From NCBI RefSeq assembly GCF_943846705.1, contig NZ_OX044366.1:3100001-3164000 (forward strand): a DNA stretch of 64,000 nucleotides, read 5' to 3'. Source of the DNA: an uncultured Pseudomonas sp. (GTDB lineage: Bacteria; Pseudomonadota; Gammaproteobacteria; Pseudomonadales; Pseudomonadaceae). The notes beneath the pieces were generated by a model. It did no database searches, was not told where the DNA came from, and saw only the letters and a list, made by a program, of their open reading frames with translations. The position numbers and the translations under genes were made by a program. Of this stretch, positions 8,175 through 15,647 are shown in pieces; the first letter of the stretch is position 1; every line of letters starts with the position of its first letter.

Positions 8175-8895
8175 GTTTTCCTGGCTGACGGTGGGCCGCT
8201 TGGTGGTCGATCATCCGCTGTTCCCGGTGGGGCTGACGCTGCTGGCATTCCAGTTTGCCTTGTGGTTGTACCGGCGCAGTGGCTGGCTGGTGCTGCAGCC
8301 GGTGATGGTGTCCATGTTGCTGGTGGTGGGCACGTTGCTGGCTTGTGGCATGGACTACGCCACCTACCGCGCAGGTGCTACACCCATTGCCTTTTTGCTC
8401 GGCCCGGTGACCATCGCGCTGGCGGTGCCGTTGTACAACAACATCAAGCGTATTCGCCTGCTGGCCATGCCGGTGCTGCTGACCGTACTGGTCGGCGGTA
8501 CGCTGACGGTCATGCTGACGCTGTTGATCGCCCACAGCATGGGCGCGCAACTGCCGGTGCTGGCGAGCCTGTCAGGCAAGTCGGTGACCATGCCCATCGC
8601 CATGCTGGTGGCCGAGCAGCTCGGCGGCCTGGCGTCCCTGGCTGCGGTGTTCGTCATGTTGACTGGGGTGATCGGTACCGCACTGGGCCCCTGGCTGCTG
8701 GGGTTGTTCAAGGTCAGTCACCCGGCGGCGCGTGGCCTGAGTTACGGCATCAACGCGCATGCCATCGGCACGGCGCGGGCGCTGGAAGAGGGTTCGGAGT
8801 GTGGCGCCTTTGCCGCGCTGGGCATGAGCCTGCTCGGGGTGATCAGTGCGGTGTTGCTGCCGTTGTTGATGGGCTGGGTGTTGTCCGGCCTTTAA
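8167..8895 (+). CDS. lrgB: LrgB/CidB-family membrane protein
   Basis: 242 aa with seven or more hydrophobic helices. LrgB hallmarks are FLLGPVTIALAVPLY (about residue 75), SLSGKSVTMPIAM (about 138) and the C-terminal SYGINAHAIGTARAL. The ATG at 8167 lies inside the end of lrgA, so the two subunits are translationally coupled. LrgB relatives include the plastid glycolate/glycerate translocator PLGG1, so a role in organic-acid export is as likely as a lysis-control role. The next gene, a LysR regulator, is convergent. Confidence 0.88.
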   Translation: MSEFSWLTVGRLVVDHPLFPVGLTLLAFQFALWLYRRSGWLVLQPVMVSMLLVVGTLLACGMDYATYRAGATPIAFLLGPVTIALAVPLYNNIKRIRLLAMPVLLTVLVGGTLTVMLTLLIAHSMGAQLPVLASLSGKSVTMPIAMLVAEQLGGLASLAAVFVMLTGVIGTALGPWLLGLFKVSHPAARGLSYGINAHAIGTARALEEGSECGAFAALGMSLLGVISAVLLPLLMGWVLSGL

Positions 8896-8948
8896 CCTGT
8901 GGGGGATGCGAGGCGCGGTGTGCGTCTCGCCGGCCTCTAGGGGTCAGC

Positions 8949-9905
8949 TTATGCGGGCGGCGCGCCATGGCCTGGAGCAAGCGTGGTTTCTTGCAGCAGG
9001 GTGTTCGCCACTTCATTCGCCACAAATTCGCGCATATGTTGCATAAAGCTTTCCTGAATCCGCGAAGGGCGGCTCTGCGCTGACATCAGCATGCTGAAGT
9101 CCACCTCGACAGCCGGCTCAAACGGCCGAAACACAACGCCAGCGCCGCGATATTCCAGCGCGCTGATGGTGTCTACCAGCGCCACCCCTGCGCCCAGCTC
9201 AACGAAGGCGCACATGGATGCCGACAATTGGGTTTCTAGTTGCAACTGCCGGGTAACCCCATGGGCGTCGAAAATGGCATCCAGGTGGTGCCGTGAGCCG
9301 ACTGCCTGGGGGTAGGAAATAAACGCCTCACCCTCGAGGTCCTCGGGCACTACCACGGATTTCTCCTGCAGGCGGTGGCCACGGGGCAGGGCGCAGAGCA
9401 TGCTCGAGCGCAGCAAACGCTCACCCCGTGGGCTGGGGTAGGTGTTGGGTTCTGCGATAAAACCCAGATCGCAGCGCTGGCCCACAAGCTGATCGACCAC
9501 CTCGCGTGAGGGCAATACCAGCAGGCTGATTTGTGCATGCTGATGCTGCTTGGTGAACGCGTGTATGGCCCTGGGCAGAAAGGACAGGCCCATCACTGGC
9601 GCACAGGCGATATGCAGCGAGCCGCGCGTCAGGCTGCCAATCTCCTTGGCGGTGCGGGCGATGCGCTCCACCCCCAGCAGCGAGCGCTGCACCTCTTCAT
9701 ACAGCACCAGCGCATCGGGCGTTGGATGCAGCCTGCCTTTGATGCGCTCGAACAATAGAAAACCAATGTCCTCCTCCAGCGCCGCGATCAGCCGCGTCGC
9801 GGCAGGCTGGGAGATGTGCAGCATTTCCGCGGCACGGGTCACCGTCTGCCCGAGAATGACTGCGCGGAAGGCCTCAAGCTGTCGTAGGTTCACTGTGGAG
9901 TCCAT
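8949..9905 (-). CDS. LysR-family regulator of the adjacent opine-like operon
   Basis: 318 aa. The N-terminal winged helix-turn-helix reads LRQLEAFRAVILGQTVTRAA then SQPAATRLIAALE, followed by the linker helix and a substrate-binding-like effector domain from about residue 95. It is divergent from the flavoprotein operon starting at 10031 with 125 bp between them, the standard arrangement for a LysR regulator of that operon. Sequence style is closest to NocR/OccR-type opine and basic amino-acid regulators, which is inference. It converges on lrgB and is unlikely to belong to that pair. Confidence 0.88.
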   Translation of the reverse strand: MDSTVNLRQLEAFRAVILGQTVTRAAEMLHISQPAATRLIAALEEDIGFLLFERIKGRLHPTPDALVLYEEVQRSLLGVERIARTAKEIGSLTRGSLHIACAPVMGLSFLPRAIHAFTKQHQHAQISLLVLPSREVVDQLVGQRCDLGFIAEPNTYPSPRGERLLRSSMLCALPRGHRLQEKSVVVPEDLEGEAFISYPQAVGSRHHLDAIFDAHGVTRQLQLETQLSASMCAFVELGAGVALVDTISALEYRGAGVVFRPFEPAVEVDFSMLMSAQSRPSRIQESFMQHMREFVANEVANTLLQETTLAPGHGAPPA

Positions 9906-9944
9906 AACAAAAAGACATAGGCTAGCGAAAATAAAGCATTTCTA

Positions 9945-9954
9945 ACCTGCAGGT
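9945..9954. promoter_or_regulatory. Candidate LysR operator in the divergent intergenic region
   Basis: ACCTGCAGGT is a perfect 10-bp palindrome extended by TA/TA-like flanks (CTAACCTGCAGGTAAG), about 40 bp from the regulator start and 76 bp from the catabolic operon start. Position and dyad shape fit a LysR recognition site; binding is inferred. Confidence 0.4.
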
Positions 9955-10030
9955 AAGCCTCCTACCATCGGCTTAATCTAAATAGTGATCTTGAGTCTAC
10001 TGGGCTCAAGGCCATGGTCACCCTGCAGCA

Positions 10031-11170
10031 ATGGCCGAGACGCACCCTATGCATAAAACACAGACGACAGTCATTGGTGGTGGCCTATTAGGCATGGCCA
10101 CCGCGTATGGCTTAGCTCGGCTTGGGCAAAAAGTCTGCGTGCTGGATGAAGCTGATACGGCATTTCGCGCCTCGCGCGGTAACTTCGGCTTACTTTGGGT
10201 GCAGGGCAAGGGCTACGGCATGGCCGCCTATGCACGCTGGACTCGGCAAGCGGTTGCACTGTGGCCGGAGCTGGCCAGCCTACTGCAGGCGGAAACCGGC
10301 ATTGACGTGCAGTTGCGCCAGGCTGGCGGTTTCCAGCTGTGTTTATCCGAAGCCGAGCTGGCAGAAGAAGTACGCCGCCTGCAGTGGTTAAAAGAGCAAC
10401 TCGGCGACTACCCCTATGAAGTACTGCGGGGCGTGCAGCTGAGCCAGCGTCTGCCAGGGGTTGGCCCGGCGGTTGTCGGCGCGTGCTACTCACCGATGGA
10501 TGGCGATGTGAACCCGCTCAAGCTGCTGCGCGCCCTGCATCAGGCCTGCCAGCTGCGTGGCGTGCACCTGCTCAGTGGCCATAAGGTCATGGGCATCGAG
10601 GCCCGTGATAACGACTTTGTCGTGACGGCGGGCGGGCAACAGGTACGCAGTGAACAACTGGTGCTGGCGGCCGGGCTCGGTAATCGCGAGCTGGGCGCGC
10701 ACCTTGGCCATGCGATACCGCTGCAGCCTAGCCGTGGGCAAATTCTCGTCACCGAGCGAGTCGAGCCTTTCCTTAGCCACCCCACCTCCACTGTACGGCA
10801 GACCGACGAGGGCACCGTGCAGTTGGGCGACTCGGCAGAGTCGGTCGGTTTTGATGATGGCACCAGCACCGCGGTCATGGCCGACATCGCTGACCGCGCC
10901 GTACGCAGTTTTCCGCGTCTGGGCAATGTTCGCCTGGTCCGCGCCTGGGGCGCACTGCGGGTACTGACCCCGGACGGCTGCCCGATTTACCAGCCATTAA
11001 GCAAAGCGCCGGGCGCCTACCTGCTGTCCTGCCACAGCGGCGTCACCCTGGCCGCTATTCATGCGTTGCGCCTGGCGCCCTGGATCGCCGGGAAGCTCGC
11101 ACTGCCTGAGGTGGCCGCTTTTGCCCTGGACCGCTTCAACTCTGCTCCCGAGGTGCGCCATGCCGGCTGA
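10031..11170 (+). CDS. FAD-dependent oxidoreductase, opine oxidase/HcnC-like beta subunit
   Basis: 379 aa DAO-family flavoprotein. The dinucleotide motif VIGGGLLGMATAYGLARLG lies at residues 13-31, and a late WGALRVLTPDGCPIY segment with GAYLLSCHSGVTLA closes the FAD site. With the next two genes it forms a three-part dehydrogenase of the OoxA/OoxB, HcnABC or hydroxyproline dehydrogenase type, which oxidises a secondary or primary amine to an imine and passes electrons to the membrane. ATG 10031 is used; ATG 10049 is an equally plausible start. Its end overlaps the 2Fe-2S gene by 11 bp. The substrate is unknown. Confidence 0.85.
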   Translation: MAETHPMHKTQTTVIGGGLLGMATAYGLARLGQKVCVLDEADTAFRASRGNFGLLWVQGKGYGMAAYARWTRQAVALWPELASLLQAETGIDVQLRQAGGFQLCLSEAELAEEVRRLQWLKEQLGDYPYEVLRGVQLSQRLPGVGPAVVGACYSPMDGDVNPLKLLRALHQACQLRGVHLLSGHKVMGIEARDNDFVVTAGGQQVRSEQLVLAAGLGNRELGAHLGHAIPLQPSRGQILVTERVEPFLSHPTSTVRQTDEGTVQLGDSAESVGFDDGTSTAVMADIADRAVRSFPRLGNVRLVRAWGALRVLTPDGCPIYQPLSKAPGAYLLSCHSGVTLAAIHALRLAPWIAGKLALPEVAAFALDRFNSAPEVRHAG

Positions 11171-11498
11171 CAGCCTATTTATCCAGCTGCCCACGGACAG
11201 CCCCAGCGTGATGATTGAATTTGAAGGCCAGCCACTGGCCGTGCCGCCGGGTATCTCTCTAGCCGCCGCCTTGCTGGCGAGTGGCATTCGCCATACCCGC
11301 AGCACGGCGGTCAGCGGTGCACCGCGCGCGCCCTATTGCATGATGGGGGTGTGCTTCGAATGCCTGGTGGAAGTGGACGGCGTGCCCAATTGTCAGGCCT
11401 GCATGGTCACGGTCAGCGCCGGCCTCAAGGTCCGTCGCCAGCAGGGCGCGCGGGCGTTGAACGCGCTGGCTGAAGAGGGCGCACACGATGCCATCTGA
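11160..11498 (+). CDS. 2Fe-2S binding subunit of the opine-oxidase-like dehydrogenase
   Basis: 112 aa. Ferredoxin-like small subunit with the cluster-binding pattern CMMGVCFECLV followed by NCQACMV; cysteines fall near residues 61, 66, 69 and 81. It corresponds to the HcnA/OoxA-linker-type subunit that carries electrons between the two flavoproteins. ATG 11160 lies inside the end of the upstream gene; the longer in-frame extension is a shadow of that gene. The next gene starts 11 bases before this one stops, so all three are coupled. Confidence 0.87.
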   Translation: MPADSLFIQLPTDSPSVMIEFEGQPLAVPPGISLAAALLASGIRHTRSTAVSGAPRAPYCMMGVCFECLVEVDGVPNCQACMVTVSAGLKVRRQQGARALNALAEEGAHDAI

Positions 11499-12894
11499 AC
11501 GTATCGACCTGCTGATCATCGGGGCCGGCCCTGCCGGCATGAGTGCGGCCGTCGAAGCCCGCCGGCATGGTCTCGAGGTGCTGGTCTTGGACGAACAGCC
11601 AAGCCCCGGTGGGCAGATCTACCGCAACATCCGCGAGAGTGATCCGCAGCGGCTGGCGATATTGGGGGATGACTACAGTGCCGGCCGCCGCTTGGCCGAT
11701 GAATTTATCGCCAGTGGCGCGCGCTATGTGCCCGGCGCGGCCGTCTGGCAAGTCGGCGAGCAGTGTCAGGTGCATTACCTGCTTGAGGGGCGCAGCGTGG
11801 TCGTCCAGGCGCGTCGGCTGCTGATCGCCACCGGAGCCTTCGAGCGTCCCATGCCGATACCGGGCTGGACGTTGCCAGGGGTCATGAGCGCCGGTGCCGG
11901 GCAGATTCTGCTCAAGAGCGCCGCGCTGCTGCCCGCCGGCCCCGTGGTGCTGGCCGGCTGCGGACCGCTGCTGTATTTACTGGCGGTGCAGTACCTCAAG
12001 GCGGGCATTCAACTGTCGGCCCTGGTGGACACCGCCGAGCGCCGCGACATTCTCCAGGCCTGGCGACATATCCCGAAAGCCTTGCTCGGCTGGCGTGACC
12101 TGCTCAAAGGCCTGTCGCTGTTGGCGAAACTGCGCCAGGCGAAACTGCCGCATTACCGAGGGGCGCGAGCGCTGCGCATCGAAGGCGCTGAGTGCGCCGA
12201 AGCATTCTGCTTCAGCAGTGGCGGTAAGGCTCATCGGTTACCCGCCAACCTGGTTTTGCTGCATCAAGGTGTGGTGCCGAATACCCAGATCAGTTGGTCT
12301 TTACGCATGCGCCACCAGTGGAGCGATGCGCAGCTGTGCTGGCGTGCCGATCGCGACCAGTGGGGTGAAACCAGCCTTGCCGGGGTGTTTATCGCCGGCG
12401 ACGGTGGCGCCATCGGCGGTGCACTGGCAGCGCAGGAGGAAGGTCGGCTGGTGGCCCTGGCGGTAGCCAGTCAGCTGCAACGGCTGGATGGCGCGCGTCG
12501 CGACCATCTGGCCCGTGAGCCTCAGCGCGCACTGGCGCGCTGCCTGGCCGCGCGCCCGCTGATCGATGCCCTCTACCGTCCGCAGGCGGAAAACCGCATT
12601 CCCCACAACGAGGTGATCGTCTGTCGTTGCGAAGAGGTCACCGCCGGCCAGGTCCGCGCCGATGTCCGCCTCGGTTGCCTCGGCCCCAGCCAGACCAAGA
12701 CGTTTAACCGGTGCGGCATGGGGCCTTGCCAGGGGCGGTTGTGCGGCCTGAGCGTTACCGAAGTCATCGCTGCGCAGCGCCAGGTGTCGCCGTCTGCGGT
12801 TGGCTACTACCGCGTTCGCCCGCCGTTGAAGCCCATCACACTCGCCCAGCTGGCGAGTCAATCCAGTCACGACCTTAGTCCGGAGACGCCATGA
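11488..12894 (+). CDS. FAD/NAD(P)-binding oxidoreductase, opine oxidase/HcnB-like alpha subunit
   Basis: 468 aa. The N-terminal FAD motif LLIIGAGPAGMSAAVEA lies at residues 8-24, and a second nucleotide-binding region near residue 150 reads PVVLAGCGPLLYLLA. A C-terminal BFD-like 2Fe-2S domain carries VCRCEEVT, then CGMGPCQGRLC. This domain order is that of the alpha subunit of opine oxidases, hydrogen cyanide synthase and amino-acid dehydrogenases. It overlaps RidA by 4 bp at its end. Alternative identities within this superfamily cannot be separated without a tree. Confidence 0.87.
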   Translation: MPSERIDLLIIGAGPAGMSAAVEARRHGLEVLVLDEQPSPGGQIYRNIRESDPQRLAILGDDYSAGRRLADEFIASGARYVPGAAVWQVGEQCQVHYLLEGRSVVVQARRLLIATGAFERPMPIPGWTLPGVMSAGAGQILLKSAALLPAGPVVLAGCGPLLYLLAVQYLKAGIQLSALVDTAERRDILQAWRHIPKALLGWRDLLKGLSLLAKLRQAKLPHYRGARALRIEGAECAEAFCFSSGGKAHRLPANLVLLHQGVVPNTQISWSLRMRHQWSDAQLCWRADRDQWGETSLAGVFIAGDGGAIGGALAAQEEGRLVALAVASQLQRLDGARRDHLAREPQRALARCLAARPLIDALYRPQAENRIPHNEVIVCRCEEVTAGQVRADVRLGCLGPSQTKTFNRCGMGPCQGRLCGLSVTEVIAAQRQVSPSAVGYYRVRPPLKPITLAQLASQSSHDLSPETP

Positions 12895-13241
12895 GCAGCA
12901 TCCAACGTATCGACAGCAACGCCAAACTCAGTCGCGTGGTCGTCCATCAGGGCGTGGCCTGGCTCAGCGGCCTGGTCGCCGCCGATTGCAGCCAGGACAT
13001 TCGTGGCCAGACCCGCCAGGTGCTGGCGCGGCTTGATGAACTGCTCGCCTCGGTTGGCAGCGACAGAACGCGGGTGCTCAGCGCCCAACTATGGATGAAA
13101 GACATGAGCGCAGATTTTGCCGCCATGAACGAAGAGTGGAGCGCCTGGTGTGCGGGTGAGACGCCGGCGCGCGCCACCTGCCAGGTGACGTTCGATGATC
13201 CCGAGATCCGCCTTGAGCTGATCGTTACTGCAGCCGTCTGA
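12891..13241 (+). CDS. RidA-family (YjgF) imine deaminase-like protein
   Basis: 116 aa, the usual size of the trimeric family. The C-terminal ARATCQVTF segment contains the arginine that binds the carboxylate of 2-iminoacids. RidA proteins hydrolyse reactive imines/enamines released by flavin amine oxidases, so its place directly behind the dehydrogenase subunits (4-bp overlap) supports an imine-producing reaction in this operon. ATG at 12891; the upstream CGGAGA is the ribosome site. Confidence 0.88.
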   Translation: MSSIQRIDSNAKLSRVVVHQGVAWLSGLVAADCSQDIRGQTRQVLARLDELLASVGSDRTRVLSAQLWMKDMSADFAAMNEEWSAWCAGETPARATCQVTFDDPEIRLELIVTAAV

Positions 13242-13266
13242 AACTGCTGGCTAAGCCCCGATTTAC

Positions 13267-13274
13267 AACAACAA
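13267..13274 (+). promoter_or_regulatory. Candidate Hfq/Crc catabolite-activity motif before the orphan binding-protein gene
   Basis: AACAACAA exactly matches AANAANAA and lies 18-25 bases before the ATG at 13292, just upstream of the ribosome site. In pseudomonads Hfq with Crc binds such motifs and blocks translation on preferred carbon sources. Occupancy is inferred. Confidence 0.5.
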
Positions 13275-13291
13275 TAGAAGTGGAGCCTCAT

Positions 13292-14074
13292 ATGAACCAG
13301 AAATTAAGCCTGACCACCCTCGGCCTGACCGGCCTGATTGCCTTTTGCAGCAGCGTCCAGGCCGCAGGTGACAGCCTGCGCCTGGGTATCGAGGCGGCGT
13401 ATCCGCCTTTTGCTTTCAAAACGGCGGATAACCGTATCCAAGGGTTTGACTACGACATTGGCGAAGCCATCTGCACGGAAATGCAGGTGAAGTGTGAGTG
13501 GACCGAGGTCGAATTCGACGGCCTGATCCCCTCGCTCAAGGTGCGCAAGATCGATGCTGCCATCTCCTCCGTGTCGATCACCCCGGACCGCCTCAAATCG
13601 GTCGACTTCAGCAACAGCTACTACCGCCTGCCCGCCAAGATTGCGCACCGTAAAGACAGCGGCATCCAGGCCATCCCGGCTGATCTTGCCGGCAAGCGTG
13701 TTGGCGTGCAGCGCTCGACCAACTTCGACCGCTACGCCACCGAGTTCTTTGTGCCCGCCGGCGCCGAGATTGTCCGTTATGGCAATCAGAATGAGGTGTT
13801 TCTCGACCTGCTGGCCGGTCGCATAGACGTGACCCTTGCCGGCTCGGTAGCGATTGAGGAAGGCTTGCTGAATAAACCTGAGGGCAAGGCCTTCGAGTTT
13901 GTCGGCCCGAGCTATACCGATGTCAATTACTTCGGCATGGGCGCCGGTATTGCCGTGCGCAAGAATGACCCGCTGGCTGAGCGAATCAACCAAGCGCTGG
14001 CCGCCATTCGCAGCAATGGCACCTACGACAAGATCCGCAGCAAATACTTCTCGTACGACATTTACGGCGAATAA
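13292..14074 (+). CDS. Periplasmic basic amino acid/opine-type binding protein of an ABC transporter (orphan)
   Basis: 260 aa, with a signal peptide ending near VQAAG (about residue 25) and a family-3 binding fold: LGIEAAYPPFAFK, GFDYDIGEAIC, EFDGLIPSLKVRK, GVQRSTNFDRYAT. It aligns almost without gaps to the AotJ encoded at 28759, agreeing at well over half of positions by eye, so arginine, ornithine, lysine or an opine is the likely ligand. No permease or ATPase gene is near, so it may share the AotQMP system. ATG 13292 is preferred over the GTG at 13280, which lacks spacing for a ribosome site. Confidence 0.88.
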   Translation: MNQKLSLTTLGLTGLIAFCSSVQAAGDSLRLGIEAAYPPFAFKTADNRIQGFDYDIGEAICTEMQVKCEWTEVEFDGLIPSLKVRKIDAAISSVSITPDRLKSVDFSNSYYRLPAKIAHRKDSGIQAIPADLAGKRVGVQRSTNFDRYATEFFVPAGAEIVRYGNQNEVFLDLLAGRIDVTLAGSVAIEEGLLNKPEGKAFEFVGPSYTDVNYFGMGAGIAVRKNDPLAERINQALAAIRSNGTYDKIRSKYFSYDIYGE

Positions 14075-14079
14075 AGCCC

Positions 14080-14412
14080 ATGCAGCTTTCTCCTCTTGAG
14101 CATTACGCACTGCAGCGGCTGCTGGTGAATGCAGGCGCATCTTGCCTGGAGTGTGAGCAGGAGCGCTTCCAGGTGCTGGGGCGAGAAAGGAGCAAAGCCG
14201 GCTTTTACACCGTTGTCCGCAGCCACAGTGGGTTTGCACAGATACAGCCTCATCAAGAACTCTGCCTGCCGTTTACCCACTATGCCCTGCGTCGCGGTGG
14301 CTATTTCGTCTGTTGGACCGAGGACGACACGACATTCTGTCTTGAAGCGGTCGCCAACCAGCAGGACTGGCCTGGCGACCTATCCCCCCTAGATATTCGC
14401 TGTACGGGCTAA
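14080..14412 (+). CDS. Small protein of unknown function ending the opine-like operon
   Basis: 110 aa. I do not recognise a family. It is soluble, with no signal peptide or membrane helix; five cysteines are spread along it (two as CLEC near residue 24) and several aromatic residues cluster in the second half (GGYFVCWTEDDTTFCLE). It starts five bases after the binding-protein stop, so it is probably co-transcribed and functionally linked. Reading both strands gives no better frame. Confidence 0.6.
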   Translation: MQLSPLEHYALQRLLVNAGASCLECEQERFQVLGRERSKAGFYTVVRSHSGFAQIQPHQELCLPFTHYALRRGGYFVCWTEDDTTFCLEAVANQQDWPGDLSPLDIRCTG

Positions 14413-14543
14413 TAAGCGCTGCAGCGACGCGTGTTTTAAGCCGTAGCTGCAGTCAATCTGTTTGACGTGGCGCGGGCGGCTAATGTGCGCGGGCGGCCAG
14501 GGAGCGTTATCCTGAACGTCCTTTCTTGCGTTGAAGCCTGACC

Positions 14544-14957
14544 ATGCTGGTTATTTCCAACAGCGTTCATCTCCCGGATGCCGAAATCGAGCTGACAGCT
14601 ATTCGTGCCCAGGGCGCGGGTGGGCAGAACGTCAACAAAGTCTCCAGTGCCATGCACCTGCGCTTCGACAGCCAGGCTTCCAGCTTGCCGCCGTTCTACA
14701 AGGAACGCCTGCTGGCGCTGCGCGACAGCCGGATCACCGCCGAGGGCGTGGTGATCATCAAGGCCCAGCAATACCGCACCCAGGAGCAGAACCGCGCCGA
14801 TGCTCTGGAACGCTTGGCTGAGCTGATTCGCAACGCTGCTAAAACCGAGAAAGCCCGCCGTCCGACCAAGCCCACCCTGGGTTCGAAAAAGCGCCGTCTG
14901 GAAGGAAAGACCAAGCGTGGGGCGATCAAGGCGGGTAGAGGGAAAGTGGACTTCTGA
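14544..14957 (+). CDS. arfB: Alternative ribosome-rescue peptidyl-tRNA hydrolase ArfB (YaeJ)
   Basis: 137 aa. The catalytic GGQ is at residues 26-28 (AQGAGGQNVNK), which hydrolyses peptidyl-tRNA in the P site of stalled ribosomes. The lysine/arginine-rich C-terminal tail (residues ~105-137, with KKRRLEGKTKRGAIKAGRGK) inserts in the empty mRNA channel. The short length and single domain separate it from RF1/RF2. It stands alone between the opine-like operon and a VOC gene. Confidence 0.94.
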   Translation: MLVISNSVHLPDAEIELTAIRAQGAGGQNVNKVSSAMHLRFDSQASSLPPFYKERLLALRDSRITAEGVVIIKAQQYRTQEQNRADALERLAELIRNAAKTEKARRPTKPTLGSKKRRLEGKTKRGAIKAGRGKVDF

Positions 14958-15009
14958 GCCCAGGCCGAGGTGTTAACGCTTCTGGGGCAGTGCGGTGCAC
15001 TTCGGCACC

Positions 15010-15034
15010 AGCCTAGCTCCGGCGCGGCTAGGCT
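15010..15034. other. Hairpin between arfB and the VOC gene
   Basis: AGCCTAGC and GGCTAGGCT pair around a CG-rich loop, about 55 bases after the arfB stop. No T-run follows, so it is a possible factor-assisted terminator. Confidence 0.4.
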
Positions 15035-15172
15035 GTGTGGCAGGCGAACCTCATCGGTCTGCTGGGGTCTGCTTAAACAGGTGGGCGGTGTTGTGCCTAT
15101 GCTGATCTGACTATGGCGCTTGGGCTTAGCCCTTGGTGCGCATAACGATGGTTAACGCTAAGGAGTATGCAG

Positions 15173-15592
15173 ATGAAAATTAATGCCTATTTAACCTTCG
15201 ATGGCCAATGTGAGGCGGCGTTTACGTTCTATGCCGACTGCCTGAACGGTAGCCTAGAGTTGATGCGTTTCGGTGAAAGCCCTGAGGCCGAGAATGTGCC
15301 GGAGGCGTTTCATGACCGCGTCATCCATGTGTGCCTGACCAGTGGCGATCAAACCTTGATGGGGTCTGACACGTTCCCAGGCACGCCTTATGACGGTATC
15401 AAAGGCTGTTCGATTTCCCTGCAGGTTGAGAACGTCCCAGAAGCCGAGCGCTTGTATGCGGCCTTGTCGGCCCAGGGCAGCGTGCAGATGGCCTTGCAGC
15501 CGACTTTTTGGGCGACCCGGTTTGCCGTGTTCACTGACCGGTTTGGCGTGTCGTGGATGATCAACTGCAACATTGATGCGCAGATGGGTTAA
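15173..15592 (+). CDS. VOC/PhnB-like glyoxalase-fold protein
   Basis: 139 aa. PhnB-type vicinal-oxygen-chelate fold: the start KINAYLTFDGQCEAAFTFYADCL, the DTFPG-type loop, and the end WATRFAVFTDRFGVSWMINC are typical. These proteins are mostly of unknown substrate; 3-demethylubiquinone methyltransferase-like is an old label. The ATG at 15173 is preferred to 15167 because AGGAG at 15161-15165 is correctly spaced only for the second ATG. It converges on ggpPS with a shared terminator. Confidence 0.82.
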   Translation: MKINAYLTFDGQCEAAFTFYADCLNGSLELMRFGESPEAENVPEAFHDRVIHVCLTSGDQTLMGSDTFPGTPYDGIKGCSISLQVENVPEAERLYAALSAQGSVQMALQPTFWATRFAVFTDRFGVSWMINCNIDAQMG

Positions 15593-15602
15593 GCCACAAC
15601 GC

Positions 15603-15630
15603 AACAGCCCGGCCATGGGGCCGGGCTGTT
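15603..15630. terminator. Bidirectional hairpin between the VOC gene and ggpPS
   Basis: A perfect 12-bp GC-rich stem (AACAGCCCGGCC / GGCCGGGCTGTT) with a 4-nt loop lies between two converging genes. The T-tails are short (TTATTA on the plus side). Confidence 0.75.
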
Positions 15631-15647
15631 ATTACGCGGGCTTAAGC

